Positions 7,208 to 15,820 are shown, counted from the first letter of the stretch. The stretch is 20,929 nt of DNA from Methanomicrobium sp. (GCA_017553245.1 JAFZMT010000002.1:1-20929); one strand, 5' to 3'. Program-made: numbers and translations. Notes: a model not told the origin generated them from the sequence alone.

Positions 7208-8856
7208 CCCTGAAGTCTCTTTGTCTGCTCGGCGAATCTGTTCTCGATTGATTGCAGAGTCTCTATTTCTTCAACGCTCTTATCGTCGCGCAGGCGGATG
7301 AATCTGGGGAAACGCAGCGCATAACCCGCCTCATAGGTGGGACTCTTCTGAATCTCGGCATAGCCGACCTCAAAGACCGTATCCGGCTCAAAGGTAACGG
7401 TATTCTTCGACTCCGAAATCACAATGTCCTTGAGCATGTCATAGAGGATATCGAGCATCTCATCCGAGATACCCGTAGCCACCTTTGAGAGCGGGATAAG
7501 TTCGCCGAGTTCGTCGCGGCATGCGAGGAGGAATGATCCGAAGTGTTTTGCGCGTTTACCCTCGCCCCATTCGGCGCCGATGACCGCGAGATCCATGGTG
7601 TCGACAGCGGGCTTAATCTTGACCCATTCTTTTCCGCGAACACCCGGAGTGTAGTGTGCACAGCGCGATTTAATCATAATGCCCTCGTGTCCGTCCGCGA
7701 GTGCCGAGCGGTAAAACGCCTCAATGGTCTCGATATCGTCCGAGACGATCTGCGGCGCAACGAACCGTGTGACTGATTCGGTAAGTATCTTTCTCCTTTC
7801 AGAGAAAGGCTCGTCAATGAGCGTTCTGCCGTCAATGCAGATAATGTCGAAGATATTTGGGACGAGTTTTATCTTCTGCATATGCCCTTCGACATCGTGT
7901 TTTCTTCTGAACCGGCGCAGGACGTATTGGAACGGCAGCGGTCGTCCCGTCTCCTCGTCGATTGCGATGACTTCGCCGTCGAGGATGGCGTCATGCGTCG
8001 TAGATTCAAGGAGCATCTTTGCGACATCGGGTATGGCATTGGTGACCTCCTCGAGCTTTCGGGAGTAAATCCTGCACTCATTGCCTTTTTTGTGGAACTG
8101 GAATCTTGTGCCGTCGTATTTGTATTCGGCGGCAAGCACACCCTCTTCTTCGAGCATTGCGGCAATTGTTCCCTGACGGGCAAGCATCATCTTGACCGGT
8201 CTGAATATATCTACCTTTACATCTCCGAGCGCACCTACACCCTGTCTGGCAAGCATTGCCACCTCGCCGAGATCGTTGGATGCCTGAAATGCGTGCTCGA
8301 CGGCGGCGGCGGGCACATCGAATGCTTTTGCAACGGCGTCGCGGATATTGCCCTCGCCGATACCGATTCTCAGTTCGCCGAGAATCAGCCTTGTAATGTA
8401 GCGCGCCTCAATGGGCTTTGCGTTTGCGAACATCTTCTTTAAAACTTTGAGTTTCTCTTTATGGGAACTGCCGCCTTCGACGCCGGATATATAGATGAAG
8501 TCATTGTAGACCTCAAGAAGATCAAGAGTCTCGGAGAAGAATGAGGTCTGTTCTTTCTTCAGAAGCAGCCCCTCGATTGCCCGTCCCGCGTCGCCGCCGG
8601 CGTTAATCTTTCTTATGACCGTGTTCCTGCCGTCGCCGATGACGTAGGCAACCGCGTCATAGATAAGATTTGGTCCGATTCCAATCTTCTCCGGGCTCCA
8701 GTCGGGAAAGATTCTTCCCATGATGAATCTGACAAAAACGGGCAGTTCTTCGTCGGTCAGTGTTTTGAGGACGCCCGACACTATATCTATCGTATCGAGT
8801 CTGCCGCGGGTCGACTCGATTCTGTCACATATCTCAGCAAATTCCGAAAACTGCAT
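7204..8856 (-). CDS. lig: ATP-dependent DNA ligase (archaeal LigB type)
   Basis: This replicative and repair ligase seals nicks by way of an enzyme-AMP intermediate. The 550-residue length is normal for archaeal ligases. The N-terminal half (to about residue 210) is the DNA-binding domain. The nucleotidyltransferase domain starts with motif I KYDGTR, with the adenylated lysine at K246, followed by [18 protein letters not shown] (motif III), EGIMIK (motif IV) and WVKIKP (motif V). The C-terminal OB domain follows and holds [12 protein letters not shown] near the end. ATG 8856 is preceded by GGAGAGGT. The gene lies 70 bp downstream of the WalJ-like gene on the same strand and may share its message. 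No obvious defect is seen. Confidence 0.96.
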   Translation of the reverse strand: MQFSEFAEICDRIESTRGRLDTIDIVSGVLKTLTDEELPVFVRFIMGRIFPDWSPEKIGIGPNLIYDAVAYVIGDGRNTVIRKINAGGDAGRAIEGLLLKKEQTSFFSETLDLLEVYNDFIYISGVEGGSSHKEKLKVLKKMFANAKPIEARYITRLILGELRIGIGEGNIRDAVAKAFDVPAAAVEHAFQASNDLGEVAMLARQGVGALGDVKVDIFRPVKMMLARQGTIAAMLEEEGVLAAEYKYDGTRFQFHKKGNECRIYSRKLEEVTNAIPDVAKMLLESTTHDAILDGEVIAIDEETGRPLPFQYVLRRFRRKHDVEGHMQKIKLVPNIFDIICIDGRTLIDEPFSERRKILTESVTRFVAPQIVSDDIETIEAFYRSALADGHEGIMIKSRCAHYTPGVRGKEWVKIKPAVDTMDLAVIGAEWGEGKRAKHFGSFLLACRDELGELIPLSKVATGISDEMLDILYDMLKDIVISESKNTVTFEPDTVFEVGYAEIQKSPTYEAGYALRFPRFIRLRDDKSVEEIETLQSIENRFAEQTKRLQG

Positions 8857-8900
8857 CCTCAGACCTCTCCGTATTTTTGATTTGTTTCTTTATTTCATAT

Positions 8901-8918
8901 ATCAGATTCATCAGATTC
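8901..8918. repeat. 9-bp direct repeat, two copies
   Basis: ATCAGATTC occurs twice in tandem (8901-8909 and 8910-8918) in the 70-bp gap between the WalJ-like gene and ligase, 8 bp beyond the stop codon of the former. Confidence 0.6.
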
Positions 8919-8926
8919 TCTATGCA

Positions 8927-9712
8927 TCATATTCTTATTGTTTCACAGACCTTATCCTGAAGCGAGACCTCAAATAAGATGTCGTCGACCGAGAGTCCCG
9001 CGGAGGTTTTTGCGCTTGTGAGCGCTTTTTCGGGCGTATTGTTCTCCTGACTCAGGTGCGCCAGAATAATCTCTCCGATATCTCCGTTGCTTCGTTTTAT
9101 GAACTCGCCTGCCGCGGTATTGGAGAGGTGACCGCGTTTTTTGTCGCGGATTCTCTCCTTGAGAAATTTGGGATACGGTCCGTTTTCGAGCATGACGGGG
9201 CAGTGATTGCTCTCAAGCACAACGGCATCGCAGCCGAAGAGTTCCGCCTCCATCTTCTCGGTTATCTGCCCCGTATCCGTGCAGAATCCGAACCGCGAAT
9301 CGTTTTGGACAATCTTAAATCCGCAGGGGTCGATTGCGTCATGATACGTTGAGAACGGTTTTATCCTGAAACCCGCGAACTCAAAGATGTTGCCGGTCTT
9401 AAGGGGAATCATAGATATCTCCTTCGATCTGCTTTTGGGATTTCTTTTGCTCTCAAACTCCCAGAGCGTCCCCTGCGTTGCCAGAACGGGCACGTCAAGC
9501 TTTCTTGCCAGAGTGTCAAGCCCGCTTATATGGTCGCTGTGCTCATGCGTGACCAGAATGCCCTCTATGAGTTCCGGGTTGCCGCCGGCGCACTCAAGCC
9601 TTGTGAGAGTTTCGCGTGCGCTGAGACCCGCATCTATGATAAGAGCCGTGTTCTCGCCTTCGAGATAAGTGCAGTTACCTTTACTTCCGCTGGCAAGGAC
9701 AGTTGCTTTCAT
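8927..9712 (-). CDS. WalJ/YycJ-like metallo-beta-lactamase-fold hydrolase
   Basis: This 261-residue protein belongs to the metallo-beta-lactamase fold family near WalJ/YycJ, proposed exonuclease-like enzymes that in Firmicutes affect coordination of DNA replication with cell division. The N-terminus VLASGSKGNCTYL is typical of this branch. The metal-binding motif THEHSDH is at residues 55-61. Further ligand-bearing segments are FCTDTGQI, LESNHCP and AHLSQENNTP. KRGHLSNTAAGEF, close to the C-terminal region, is a family marker. It has no signal peptide and should act in the cytoplasm. Its position 70 bp upstream of DNA ligase supports a role in DNA metabolism, but the substrate is not shown by the sequence. 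It is divergent from hisD. Confidence 0.88.
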   Translation of the reverse strand: MKATVLASGSKGNCTYLEGENTALIIDAGLSARETLTRLECAGGNPELIEGILVTHEHSDHISGLDTLARKLDVPVLATQGTLWEFESKRNPKSRSKEISMIPLKTGNIFEFAGFRIKPFSTYHDAIDPCGFKIVQNDSRFGFCTDTGQITEKMEAELFGCDAVVLESNHCPVMLENGPYPKFLKERIRDKKRGHLSNTAAGEFIKRSNGDIGEIILAHLSQENNTPEKALTSAKTSAGLSVDDILFEVSLQDKVCETIRI

Positions 9713-9780
9713 CCGATATACATATGGATTGTATCACAAAAAAAGTATCATTTTGTATTTTGCTTTGAGCTTGCGATACC

Positions 9781-9790
9781 AAAATATATT
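9781..9790 (+). promoter_or_regulatory. TATA-like promoter of hisD
   Basis: AAAATATATT is centred near 9786, which predicts transcription from about 9812 and a short leader carrying GGAAG before the ATG at 9823. The spacing fits archaeal TATA-dependent initiation. Confidence 0.5.
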
Positions 9791-9822
9791 CCGATTAAGA
9801 TTCAAAACTAATAGGAAGAGCG

Positions 9823-11070
9823 ATGTTAAAAGAACTTGATGTTGAAGCATGGATTAGCGGTCGGCGACAGGGGCTGACCGGAGTTTACGGCACGGTCTCC
9901 GAGATTATAGATAACGTCAGGAATAACGGTGACTCCGCGCTTTATGAGTATGCAAAGAAGTTTGATAAGATCGATCTTGAACATCTCAGAGTCACGGAGG
10001 ATGAGATTGACGAGGCATACAATCAGGTTGAAGACCGCCTGATTGAGTGCATTACGCAGGCGGAAGCAAGAATTTCCGAGTTCCACGAGTTCCAGAAGCA
10101 CGACGATCTCTGGTTAAGGGAGGTATCCCCGGGGGTTACGCTCGGCGTTAAGACGACGCCGCTGAGCCGCGTTGGCTGTTATATCCCGGGCGGACGTGCG
10201 TCCTATCCGTCGACGGCGCTAATGACCGCGGTTCCCGCACGCGTCGCAGGCGTTAAGGAGATATGCGCCTGTTCGCCGCCGCCGATAAACCCGCTGACCA
10301 TAGTGGCGTTCGATATCGCGGGCGTATCCGAGATTTACCGCGTCGGCGGTGCGCAGGCAATCGCAGCCATGGCACTGGGAACGCAGTCCATAAAGAAGGT
10401 CGATAAGATTGTGGGTCCGGGCAATGTCTTTGTGACCGCCGCAAAGATGCTCCTTCGCGACAATGCCGAGATCGATTTCCCCGCGGGTCCATCCGAGATT
10501 GGAATAATAGCGGATTCAAGCGCAAATCCCGCATTTGTCGCGGCTGATATCCTTGCACAGGCGGAGCACGATCCAAACTCAGCCTGCGTCCTCGTGACCG
10601 CGGATAAGTCCCTCATAGATGCGGTATCAAAAGAGGTCGAGCGCCAGTTAGCAACCGCCGCAAGACGCGAGATTATCGAGAAATCGCTCAAAAATTCCGG
10701 TTATGTGCTTGCATCATCGCTCAGCGATGCCATCTCGATAATGGATCAAATCGCCCCCGAGCATCTCTCGATTCAGGTTACCGACACTCTGAGCGTCTTA
10801 AATCGGGTCCACAACGCCGGTTCAATCTTTGCGGGCGCATATACGCCGGTTGCCTGCGGCGATTATGCATCTGGAACAAATCACGTTCTGCCGACCGCGG
10901 GCTACTCAAAGATATATTCGGGACTTAACGTGAATCATTTCTGCAAGACCTCGACCGTTCAGATAGTCGACCGCGAAGGTCTCGAAGAGATAGGGGATAT
11001 CGCCGAGACTCTGGCAACGGCGGAAGGTCTCATCGCTCATGCGGAATCCGTAAAAATAAGAAGAAAATAA
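9823..11070 (+). CDS. hisD: Histidinol dehydrogenase
   Basis: HisD carries out the last two steps of histidine synthesis, oxidising L-histidinol to L-histidine with two NAD+ and a zinc ion in the cytoplasm. The 415-residue product is of normal length and shows the full set of motifs: GCYIPGGRASYPST (118-131), GGAQAIAAMALGT (175-187), IVGPGNVFV (197-205), FPAGPSE (219-225), and AQAEHDP with zinc ligands Q246 and H249. It also has APEHL with catalytic E313 and H314, GDYASGTNHVLPT with zinc ligand D347, and IAHAES with H406. ATG 9823 lies after GGAAGAGCG. No other his gene is adjacent, so it is a solitary his gene here. It converges on the PH-like membrane protein across an AT-rich terminator region. 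Confidence 0.97.
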   Translation: MLKELDVEAWISGRRQGLTGVYGTVSEIIDNVRNNGDSALYEYAKKFDKIDLEHLRVTEDEIDEAYNQVEDRLIECITQAEARISEFHEFQKHDDLWLREVSPGVTLGVKTTPLSRVGCYIPGGRASYPSTALMTAVPARVAGVKEICACSPPPINPLTIVAFDIAGVSEIYRVGGAQAIAAMALGTQSIKKVDKIVGPGNVFVTAAKMLLRDNAEIDFPAGPSEIGIIADSSANPAFVAADILAQAEHDPNSACVLVTADKSLIDAVSKEVERQLATAARREIIEKSLKNSGYVLASSLSDAISIMDQIAPEHLSIQVTDTLSVLNRVHNAGSIFAGAYTPVACGDYASGTNHVLPTAGYSKIYSGLNVNHFCKTSTVQIVDREGLEEIGDIAETLATAEGLIAHAESVKIRRK

Positions 11071-11156
11071 TCTTATATTTCTTTAAAAATTTTAATTTTA
11101 TTTTAAAAATTATTTTTTTATTTTACTTTGAAAAAAAGTTGGAATTTTATTAAAAT
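11071..11156. terminator. Bidirectional AT-rich terminator region between convergent genes
   Basis: Eighty-six bases between the hisD stop and the stop of the opposing gene are almost entirely A and T, with T-runs on both strands (seven T near 11113-11119 on plus, seven A near 11131-11137). Such tracts terminate archaeal transcription in both directions. No stable stem is needed or seen. Confidence 0.55.
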
Positions 11157-12422
11157 TCAGAAGAGATAATCGTCGCGTTTCGGCTTGTCCTCTTCCGCAG
11201 TTTCTTTCTCGTATCCGTAATAATCCTCGTAGGTTGACATGGATTCGTCACCTGCGGCACCATCTTCTTCATCCTTTGGCGGAAGGTGGACATCCGCATC
11301 CTGCATGAGACCGAGGTCAACGCCGTTGAATATCTGATCCCTCGGCTTGTCAAGACCGCCCGCCTCGGCAAACTCCTGCGCAAGCGTCTTTCTTACGGGT
11401 TTTTCCTGCGGCTCTTCGCGCTCCGGCTCCTGCTCATATTTCTCCTCTGTCACTTCGGATTCGTATGAGTCATAGGAATAGCGTGACGTATCCTCACGCC
11501 CCCTCTCTTCTTCCCTCTCTTCATAATCGCGCTCGGGTGCCGGTGCGGTTGAATAGTCGGACTCGTCCATTCTGGCAGTCTCCGCACGATTTTTCGGGAT
11601 ACGCGGCGGCGCCGCAAAGTCCTCGGGCTCAAGACCCGCATTGCCGTTACCGTATGCGTTCTCTCCCGCATATCCGCCGCTGTTGTAATCGGGATAGCCG
11701 CCCGCGTAACCGTCGTTTCTGTAACCTGCGTTTGCGTAATTCGCGGGGTATCCGCCGTAGTCGGCGTTTTGAGCCGCGGCAGCGTTCGGAATGCTCCTGT
11801 ATCCGTCTTCTGTGACGTAGCCTGCCGCCGCCTTAGCCTGCGATACCGCCGATGACGTGATGAACTGCTCCTGAACGTCGATAATAAGCGAACCGAGTTC
11901 GCAGAGGACTCTCTGAGACTCTCCGCTCCACTTAATTTCGGTATTGTTCATCAGCATGCCGTTTGTCCTGCACTCCTTATTGCACTGGAAATTGAGTTTC
12001 AGCCTCTTTGAGCCGACAACTGCGGCGATGATGCATAAAAGAATACCCAATGCGACAACCGCGGGACCTCCGTAATTGTGACCGATATGCATGTTGATGT
12101 CATAGAATATGCCCGACATCGGTTTGACACATCCGAAAATACCGAAAAGAAGGACTAAAATGCCGACAGTTGAAATCGGGCGGTTCACCTTTTTATTCTC
12201 ATAGACCTCAACGCCGCGGATATCATCGATTCTGACATCCTGCGAGAGTGACGGGCGGTTCATCTTCATGGCTTTGCGCGTCATTGCGTAGAGAATCAGC
12301 CTCTTTGACGTCACCGCAATTGTCAGGGTCGCGGATTGCGGTTTGAGCATCTTAAACCCTTTGTATTCACGTATTACTTCTTCATCGGCGGAGAGCTTGA
12401 TGAAGTCCGAAACTTCTGACAT
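11157..12422 (-). CDS. PH-like membrane protein with Tyr/Gly-rich and acidic disordered tail
   Basis: The 421-residue product is not a named family. Residues about 10-75 look like a bacterial/archaeal PH-like fold (LTIAVTSKRLILYAMTRK, then SLSQDVRIDDIRGVEVYE). Two hydrophobic spans follow at about 84-100 and 118-137, forming a hairpin, so both ends should be on the same side, probably the cytoplasm. After a short folded stretch to about 185 the protein becomes low complexity: 221-262 is rich in Tyr, Gly and Asn, and 290-345 is rich in Glu and Arg. The C-terminal part has acidic patches and ends DDYLF. The start sits about 29 bases from a strong TATA-like element, which suggests a leaderless message. 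The PH-like part may bind lipid or protein partners; the role of the tail is unknown. Confidence 0.82.
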   Translation of the reverse strand: MSEVSDFIKLSADEEVIREYKGFKMLKPQSATLTIAVTSKRLILYAMTRKAMKMNRPSLSQDVRIDDIRGVEVYENKKVNRPISTVGILVLLFGIFGCVKPMSGIFYDINMHIGHNYGGPAVVALGILLCIIAAVVGSKRLKLNFQCNKECRTNGMLMNNTEIKWSGESQRVLCELGSLIIDVQEQFITSSAVSQAKAAAGYVTEDGYRSIPNAAAAQNADYGGYPANYANAGYRNDGYAGGYPDYNSGGYAGENAYGNGNAGLEPEDFAAPPRIPKNRAETARMDESDYSTAPAPERDYEEREEERGREDTSRYSYDSYESEVTEEKYEQEPEREEPQEKPVRKTLAQEFAEAGGLDKPRDQIFNGVDLGLMQDADVHLPPKDEEDGAAGDESMSTYEDYYGYEKETAEEDKPKRDDYLF

Positions 12423-12447
12423 TGTAAAAAATCTTGATTTATGTATG

Positions 12448-12454
12448 TATAAAA
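12448..12454 (-). promoter_or_regulatory. TATA box implying a leaderless transcript
   Basis: On the minus strand TTTTATA (12454-12448), within TTTTATACATACAT, is centred about 29 bases before the A of the ATG at 12422. Archaeal RNA polymerase starts about 26-27 bases from the centre of the box, so transcription should begin within a few bases of the start codon. No Shine-Dalgarno site is present, which agrees. Confidence 0.55.
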
Positions 12455-12506
12455 TATTGCATACAGTTTTTGAGGCTGTTGCCGTCCCTATCTGCCTTAT
12501 GCCGCT

Positions 12507-13604
12507 TCACTGGAAACTGTCGGTTATGCTGCGCTGACTCTTTTTTTCGTCCCCGAAATCTTTCCCGCTTTTATCTATATCATGTCCGTTTGCGGCGTGC
12601 GTCCCTTCTCCGCCTCTGCCCCTTTGTGCCGACGCATCCGCATGCGATGGTGATTTGTATACGAAGGAATCCGTTCGCTTTCCCCAGGCGATTTCGCCGG
12701 CATTAACGGATTTGAGGTCTTCATCGACCTCATGTATCTTGGCGCTGATATTGTCGGCAAGGTGAACCGCCCATGCTTCCGCGGTCTGCGGCAGGGTCTC
12801 GCCGTGCTCGCCGTGATGTGACTGGACGATATGCAGGAGTTCGCGGAATGTCTCCGCATCCGTGAATTTACTGTAATGCGTTAGATACATCATTGCCGAC
12901 GCCGTATGCCCGATAAGAGAGTATTCGGGCACGGGGACATATGACAGCCCCTTCTTCTCAAAAGAACCGCATTTGCCGATATCGTGCAGGATTGCGCCGG
13001 CGATAAGCAGGTCGCGACTGAGCTTAACGCCGATTAAGCCCGATTCTATCGAGAGCGCTATCTTTGCGACCTCAAGGGAATGCTCGCAGAGTCCGCCCGT
13101 GTAGCCGTGATGCCGTCCCTTTGCGGCGGGCTTCTCAAAGAATCCGTCCGCTTTCGTGACGGCGCTCAATACGAGAGTTCTCAGACCTTCATCGCCGATA
13201 GTCTCAATCAGAGCGAGAATCTGTTTTTTGCACGCGGCAATATCCACGGGTGAGTTGATGAAATCCTTCTCGGACACTCTTGAGGTATCCGCGGGCTTAC
13301 TGAGGTATACGATGCCGTCATTGACGTTTATTCCGAGTTCGCCCTTGTAAAGCGCGGCTTTGCCGGCGATCCTGAATATGCTTCCCTGCGATTGCGAGAG
13401 CGAATTGTAAATCCCGGCGATATCCGACTCGCTCATACCGGCATCTCCCCAGACCTTGCACGAGAGCCTGCCCGTGCAGTCGGATACCGTGCACGAAATG
13501 TATGATTTTTTGTTGTTGCCGCTTCTGAGTGAGACCTCGTCCACCACGAAAAGAGAATCGACAGCCGCGTTCGGCTGAATTGATGATATAAACTCCTTTT
13601 TCAT
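12507..13604 (-). CDS. OB-fold / HD-domain protein (YhaM-like) with PIP-like C-terminal tail
   Basis: The 365-residue protein matches the layout of YhaM-type 3'-5' exoribonucleases: an OB-fold nucleic-acid-binding domain at about 18-102 and a metal-dependent HD domain at about 165-290. HD markers are RHHGYTGGLCEHS (H175), AILHDIGK (H207, D208), SLIGHT (H233), SHHGEHG (H263, H264) and HLADN (D284). Activity on RNA or DNA ends is likely from the family but is not proven here. After residue 305 comes a disordered tail rich in Gly, Ser, Asp and Lys that ends in QRSITDSFQ (357-365), which resembles a PCNA-interacting PIP-box except that the first aromatic position is Ser. GGGGCGGAG precedes ATG 13604. 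It lies 28 bp downstream of the GT2 gene and may be co-transcribed with it. Confidence 0.9.
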   Translation of the reverse strand: MKKEFISSIQPNAAVDSLFVVDEVSLRSGNNKKSYISCTVSDCTGRLSCKVWGDAGMSESDIAGIYNSLSQSQGSIFRIAGKAALYKGELGINVNDGIVYLSKPADTSRVSEKDFINSPVDIAACKKQILALIETIGDEGLRTLVLSAVTKADGFFEKPAAKGRHHGYTGGLCEHSLEVAKIALSIESGLIGVKLSRDLLIAGAILHDIGKCGSFEKKGLSYVPVPEYSLIGHTASAMMYLTHYSKFTDAETFRELLHIVQSHHGEHGETLPQTAEAWAVHLADNISAKIHEVDEDLKSVNAGEIAWGKRTDSFVYKSPSHADASAQRGRGGEGTHAANGHDIDKSGKDFGDEKKSQRSITDSFQ

Positions 13605-13632
13605 TTGCTCCGCCCCTTTGCCCGCCAGCCGT

Positions 13633-14343
13633 TCAGGCGAGTCTTATTTTTATGAGATTGACAAGCATCTTAAGCGCATCCGCGATTCCGACATGCGACC
13701 CCCCCATCTCCGACCACAGAATCGGGACCTCTTTAATCATGAATCCGCCGCGATAGAGGATATAGAGAATCTCGGCGTCGAAAGCGAACCCCGAGGATCT
13801 GACGCGGGGCAGCAGTGCCTCGACCGCCGTTTTCTTAAAGACCTTGGCGCCGCACTGAGTGTCTTTGAACGGAATTCCGAGAATAAGTTTGACGCAGAGG
13901 TTGAAGATGCGGCTCTGCACTTTGCGGCTGAACGACTGCGATTTCTCAATCTTGGATGCCGCAAGCCACCTTGAGCCGAAAGCGCAGTCGCAGGTCTCAA
14001 TCTCGGAAAAAAGCCTGCGCATCTCCGATATCGGCGTGGCGCCGTCGGCATCGCAGTATCCTATATATTCCGTGTCTGCGGCTTTCATCCCCGCGGTTAT
14101 GCCGCCGCCCTTACCCAGACGTTCATTGAATGAGAGAACCGTGATATTCGGGTATTTTGCGCCGCTCTCATCCGCGACCTGCGAGTCGATGTATCTGAGG
14201 ATAATCCCGGGCGTTTCGTCGTCGCCGTCGCAGACAATGATAATCGGGCCGCGGAATGACGAGATATCGGCAAGGCATCTTTCTATTCTCTTTTCCTCAT
14301 TGTATGCCGGAATTATGAGGGTGCACTCTTCTTCTGCTATCAT
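13633..14343 (-). CDS. GT2 glycosyltransferase, dolichyl-phosphate glucosyltransferase-like
   Basis: This 236-residue GT-A enzyme resembles Alg5/AglD-type dolichyl-phosphate sugar transferases. These load a sugar from a nucleotide donor onto a polyprenyl phosphate for N-glycan or S-layer glycosylation at the cytoplasmic membrane face. IIPAYNEEKRI (10-20) begins the donor-binding fold. CDADGATP (97-104) holds the metal-binding Asp pair in the exact DADGAT context of the Alg5 group. NERLGKGGGITAGM (73-86) and KDTQCGAKVFKK (about 160-171) are further markers. There is no membrane span, so it is the short soluble form. The ATG at 14343 lacks a clear ribosome site. It is 28 bp upstream of the OB/HD gene on the same strand, with no evident functional link. 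Confidence 0.88.
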   Translation of the reverse strand: MIAEEECTLIIPAYNEEKRIERCLADISSFRGPIIIVCDGDDETPGIILRYIDSQVADESGAKYPNITVLSFNERLGKGGGITAGMKAADTEYIGYCDADGATPISEMRRLFSEIETCDCAFGSRWLAASKIEKSQSFSRKVQSRIFNLCVKLILGIPFKDTQCGAKVFKKTAVEALLPRVRSSGFAFDAEILYILYRGGFMIKEVPILWSEMGGSHVGIADALKMLVNLIKIRLA

Positions 14344-14439
14344 CGGTTGCCGATTGTGTATTGCCTTATCTCTGCCGTTTCTGCCGCGGCGCTATTGATT
14401 TTCTTATCTGCGCTTTACTGATAACTTTTATTTGCAAAA

Positions 14440-14952
14440 TCAGTTGAGTTTTGCGAGGACTGCCTGCGCAAACTTCTCGGATGCCACGGGGTGATCGCCG
14501 GTTACGATATTTTTGTCCGAGACCACGGCTTCTTTGACGTAATTTGCGCCGCTCTGTCTTAAGAGTTCCACGCTTGCGGGAGTGTCGAAGACCGTCGCTT
14601 TAATGCCGTTTAAGACTCTTGCGTATGCAAGGACGACGGGCGCGAGGCAGATTGCGCCGATGACCTTTCCTTTTGCGTTGAACTGTTTGACAAGTTCGAT
14701 TAACGGTTCATGCGTCCAGAGAAAATCGCGTGCGCCGATGCCGCCGCAGATGACAAGTGCGTCGTAATCCGCTTCTTTTGCGTCGGCAACAGCCAGTGAT
14801 GCGTTCTGCACTGCGCCCATCATGCCTTCGCAGTCGCCTGCCGCGGTTGATGCGACATCGTATGCAACGCCCGCTTTCTTAAAAACATCGGCGGATTTGC
14901 TGAATTCTTCATCTCTGTATCCTTTAGGAGCTATAACCATCAGAACTTTCAT
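14440..14952 (-). CDS. DJ-1/PfpI family protein
   Basis: The 170-residue product has the DJ-1/PfpI flavodoxin-like fold. The family includes proteases, chaperones and glyoxalase/deglycase enzymes, so the reaction cannot be set from sequence. The nucleophile Cys is C102 in GAICLAPVVLA, at the usual elbow, and the upstream acid is likely E15 or E16 (YRDEEF). The residue after Cys is Leu rather than the His of PfpI (AICHG), so a PfpI-type Cys-His pair is absent and the active site is closer to DJ-1 itself. CGGIGARDF (69-77) is the conserved loop. GGGATCA just before the ATG is a weak ribosome site. It is followed by no close gene; the 84-residue unknown lies 66 bp upstream on the same strand. 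Confidence 0.92.
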   Translation of the reverse strand: MKVLMVIAPKGYRDEEFSKSADVFKKAGVAYDVASTAAGDCEGMMGAVQNASLAVADAKEADYDALVICGGIGARDFLWTHEPLIELVKQFNAKGKVIGAICLAPVVLAYARVLNGIKATVFDTPASVELLRQSGANYVKEAVVSDKNIVTGDHPVASEKFAQAVLAKLN

Positions 14953-15018
14953 ACATGATCCCTTTTTTTTGTTCTTTTACTTTTTGTACTGTATATTCTT
15001 TAATTCTGTCATACGAAG

Positions 15019-15273
15019 TTACTGATGCTTTAAGAGGTGCTCTTTCAGTCCCGTGTTCGGCTTGTATCTCTCGGCGATATCGAGTGCCGCGGCTCTGAGT
15101 TTGCCGTGCTCAATCCTGCAGGTCTCGGGAATATCCGCCTTACGCAGAATCTGCGAGGAGTTCTCGGTAATCTGAATGAGTTCGGTCGCGATAACCGAGT
15201 TCAACCATAAAAGTTCGCCGAGCATCTCTTTAATCTCTTTAATATCGTTGTTAACCTGTTGCGTATCTGTCAT
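15019..15273 (-). CDS. Small helical protein, unrecognised
   Basis: This 84-residue protein has no family I can name. The start is set at ATG 15273 because GGAGG stands five bases before it; a longer in-frame ATG at 15312 lacks a ribosome site and adds only 13 residues. The sequence is predicted almost wholly helical. Residues about 5-45 are amphipathic, with IKEIKEMLGELLWLNSVIAT likely to self-associate. A charged second half follows, ending LKEHLLKHQ. It lies between divergent promoters with the thioesterase gene and upstream of the DJ-1 gene on the same strand. Confidence 0.65.
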   Translation of the reverse strand: MTDTQQVNNDIKEIKEMLGELLWLNSVIATELIQITENSSQILRKADIPETCRIEHGKLRAAALDIAERYKPNTGLKEHLLKHQ

Positions 15274-15340
15274 TTTTCCTCCGAAATTTGCTGATATTCT
15301 TATAATTTTCAAATTCCGTATTCGAATATCTGCGTGCCTC

Positions 15341-15350
15341 TAATATATAT
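15341..15350 (+). promoter_or_regulatory. TATA box of the thioesterase gene
   Basis: TAATATATAT is centred near 15346, which predicts transcription from about 15372. This falls past the first possible ATG (15354) and only three bases before the next in-frame ATG (15375), so it argues for a near-leaderless message from the latter. Confidence 0.5.
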
Positions 15351-15374
15351 CTGATGAACAATAATCTAAATTCC

Positions 15375-15797
15375 ATGAGTTATCCGGAAGAGATGAGAAA
15401 GAAAGGAAAAGATGCAAATCCTTTCTTCTGCCTGATGGGAATTGAGCCTGTGTCCTTCGGCGACGGAAAAGCCGCACTCTCGATGACGACACGCCCCGAT
15501 ATGTTAAACGGCGTCGGCTGGCTTCAGGGCGGCATCTATTTTGCGCTGATCGACGAATCCATGGCTCTTGCAATCTGCACCGTCCTCGACGACGATCAGG
15601 GCATTGCCACGATATCGGCGACAACCGACTACTACAAGGGTGTCGGCGCGGGCGCGGATCTCATCGCCGAAGCGCATATCGTAAAGCGCGGTCACAAAAT
15701 AATATTTGCCGAAGGTATTGCCCGCCTTAAAGATTCCGAGACAATTCTTGCAAAAACCACGGCATCATTCCTGATTACCGGCGGCAGCAGAAAATAG
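15375..15797 (+). CDS. PaaI-like hotdog-fold thioesterase
   Basis: The product is a small cytoplasmic acyl-CoA thioesterase of the 4HBT/PaaI type. Counting from ATG 15375 it is 140 residues. The core hotdog motif is LNGVGWLQGGIYFALIDES: N45 and D60 occupy the usual polar active-site positions, but the usual His of HGG is replaced by Gln (Q51). The C-terminal strands carry ATTDYYKGVGAGADLIAEAHIVKRG, typical of the family. An ATG at 15354 would add seven residues; neither start has a Shine-Dalgarno site, and the TATA position favours 15375. It is divergent from the 84-residue gene. The acyl substrate is unknown. The tail is followed by a palindrome and the pyrG promoter. Confidence 0.88.
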   Translation: MSYPEEMRKKGKDANPFFCLMGIEPVSFGDGKAALSMTTRPDMLNGVGWLQGGIYFALIDESMALAICTVLDDDQGIATISATTDYYKGVGAGADLIAEAHIVKRGHKIIFAEGIARLKDSETILAKTTASFLITGGSRK

Positions 15798-15820
15798 GTA
15801 AGGACACAATCGGCAGAGAC

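Noticed and set aside
7882-8442. Plus-strand open frame of 186 codons inside ligase
   Set aside because: It is antisense to the conserved catalytic core of DNA ligase and has no independent support.
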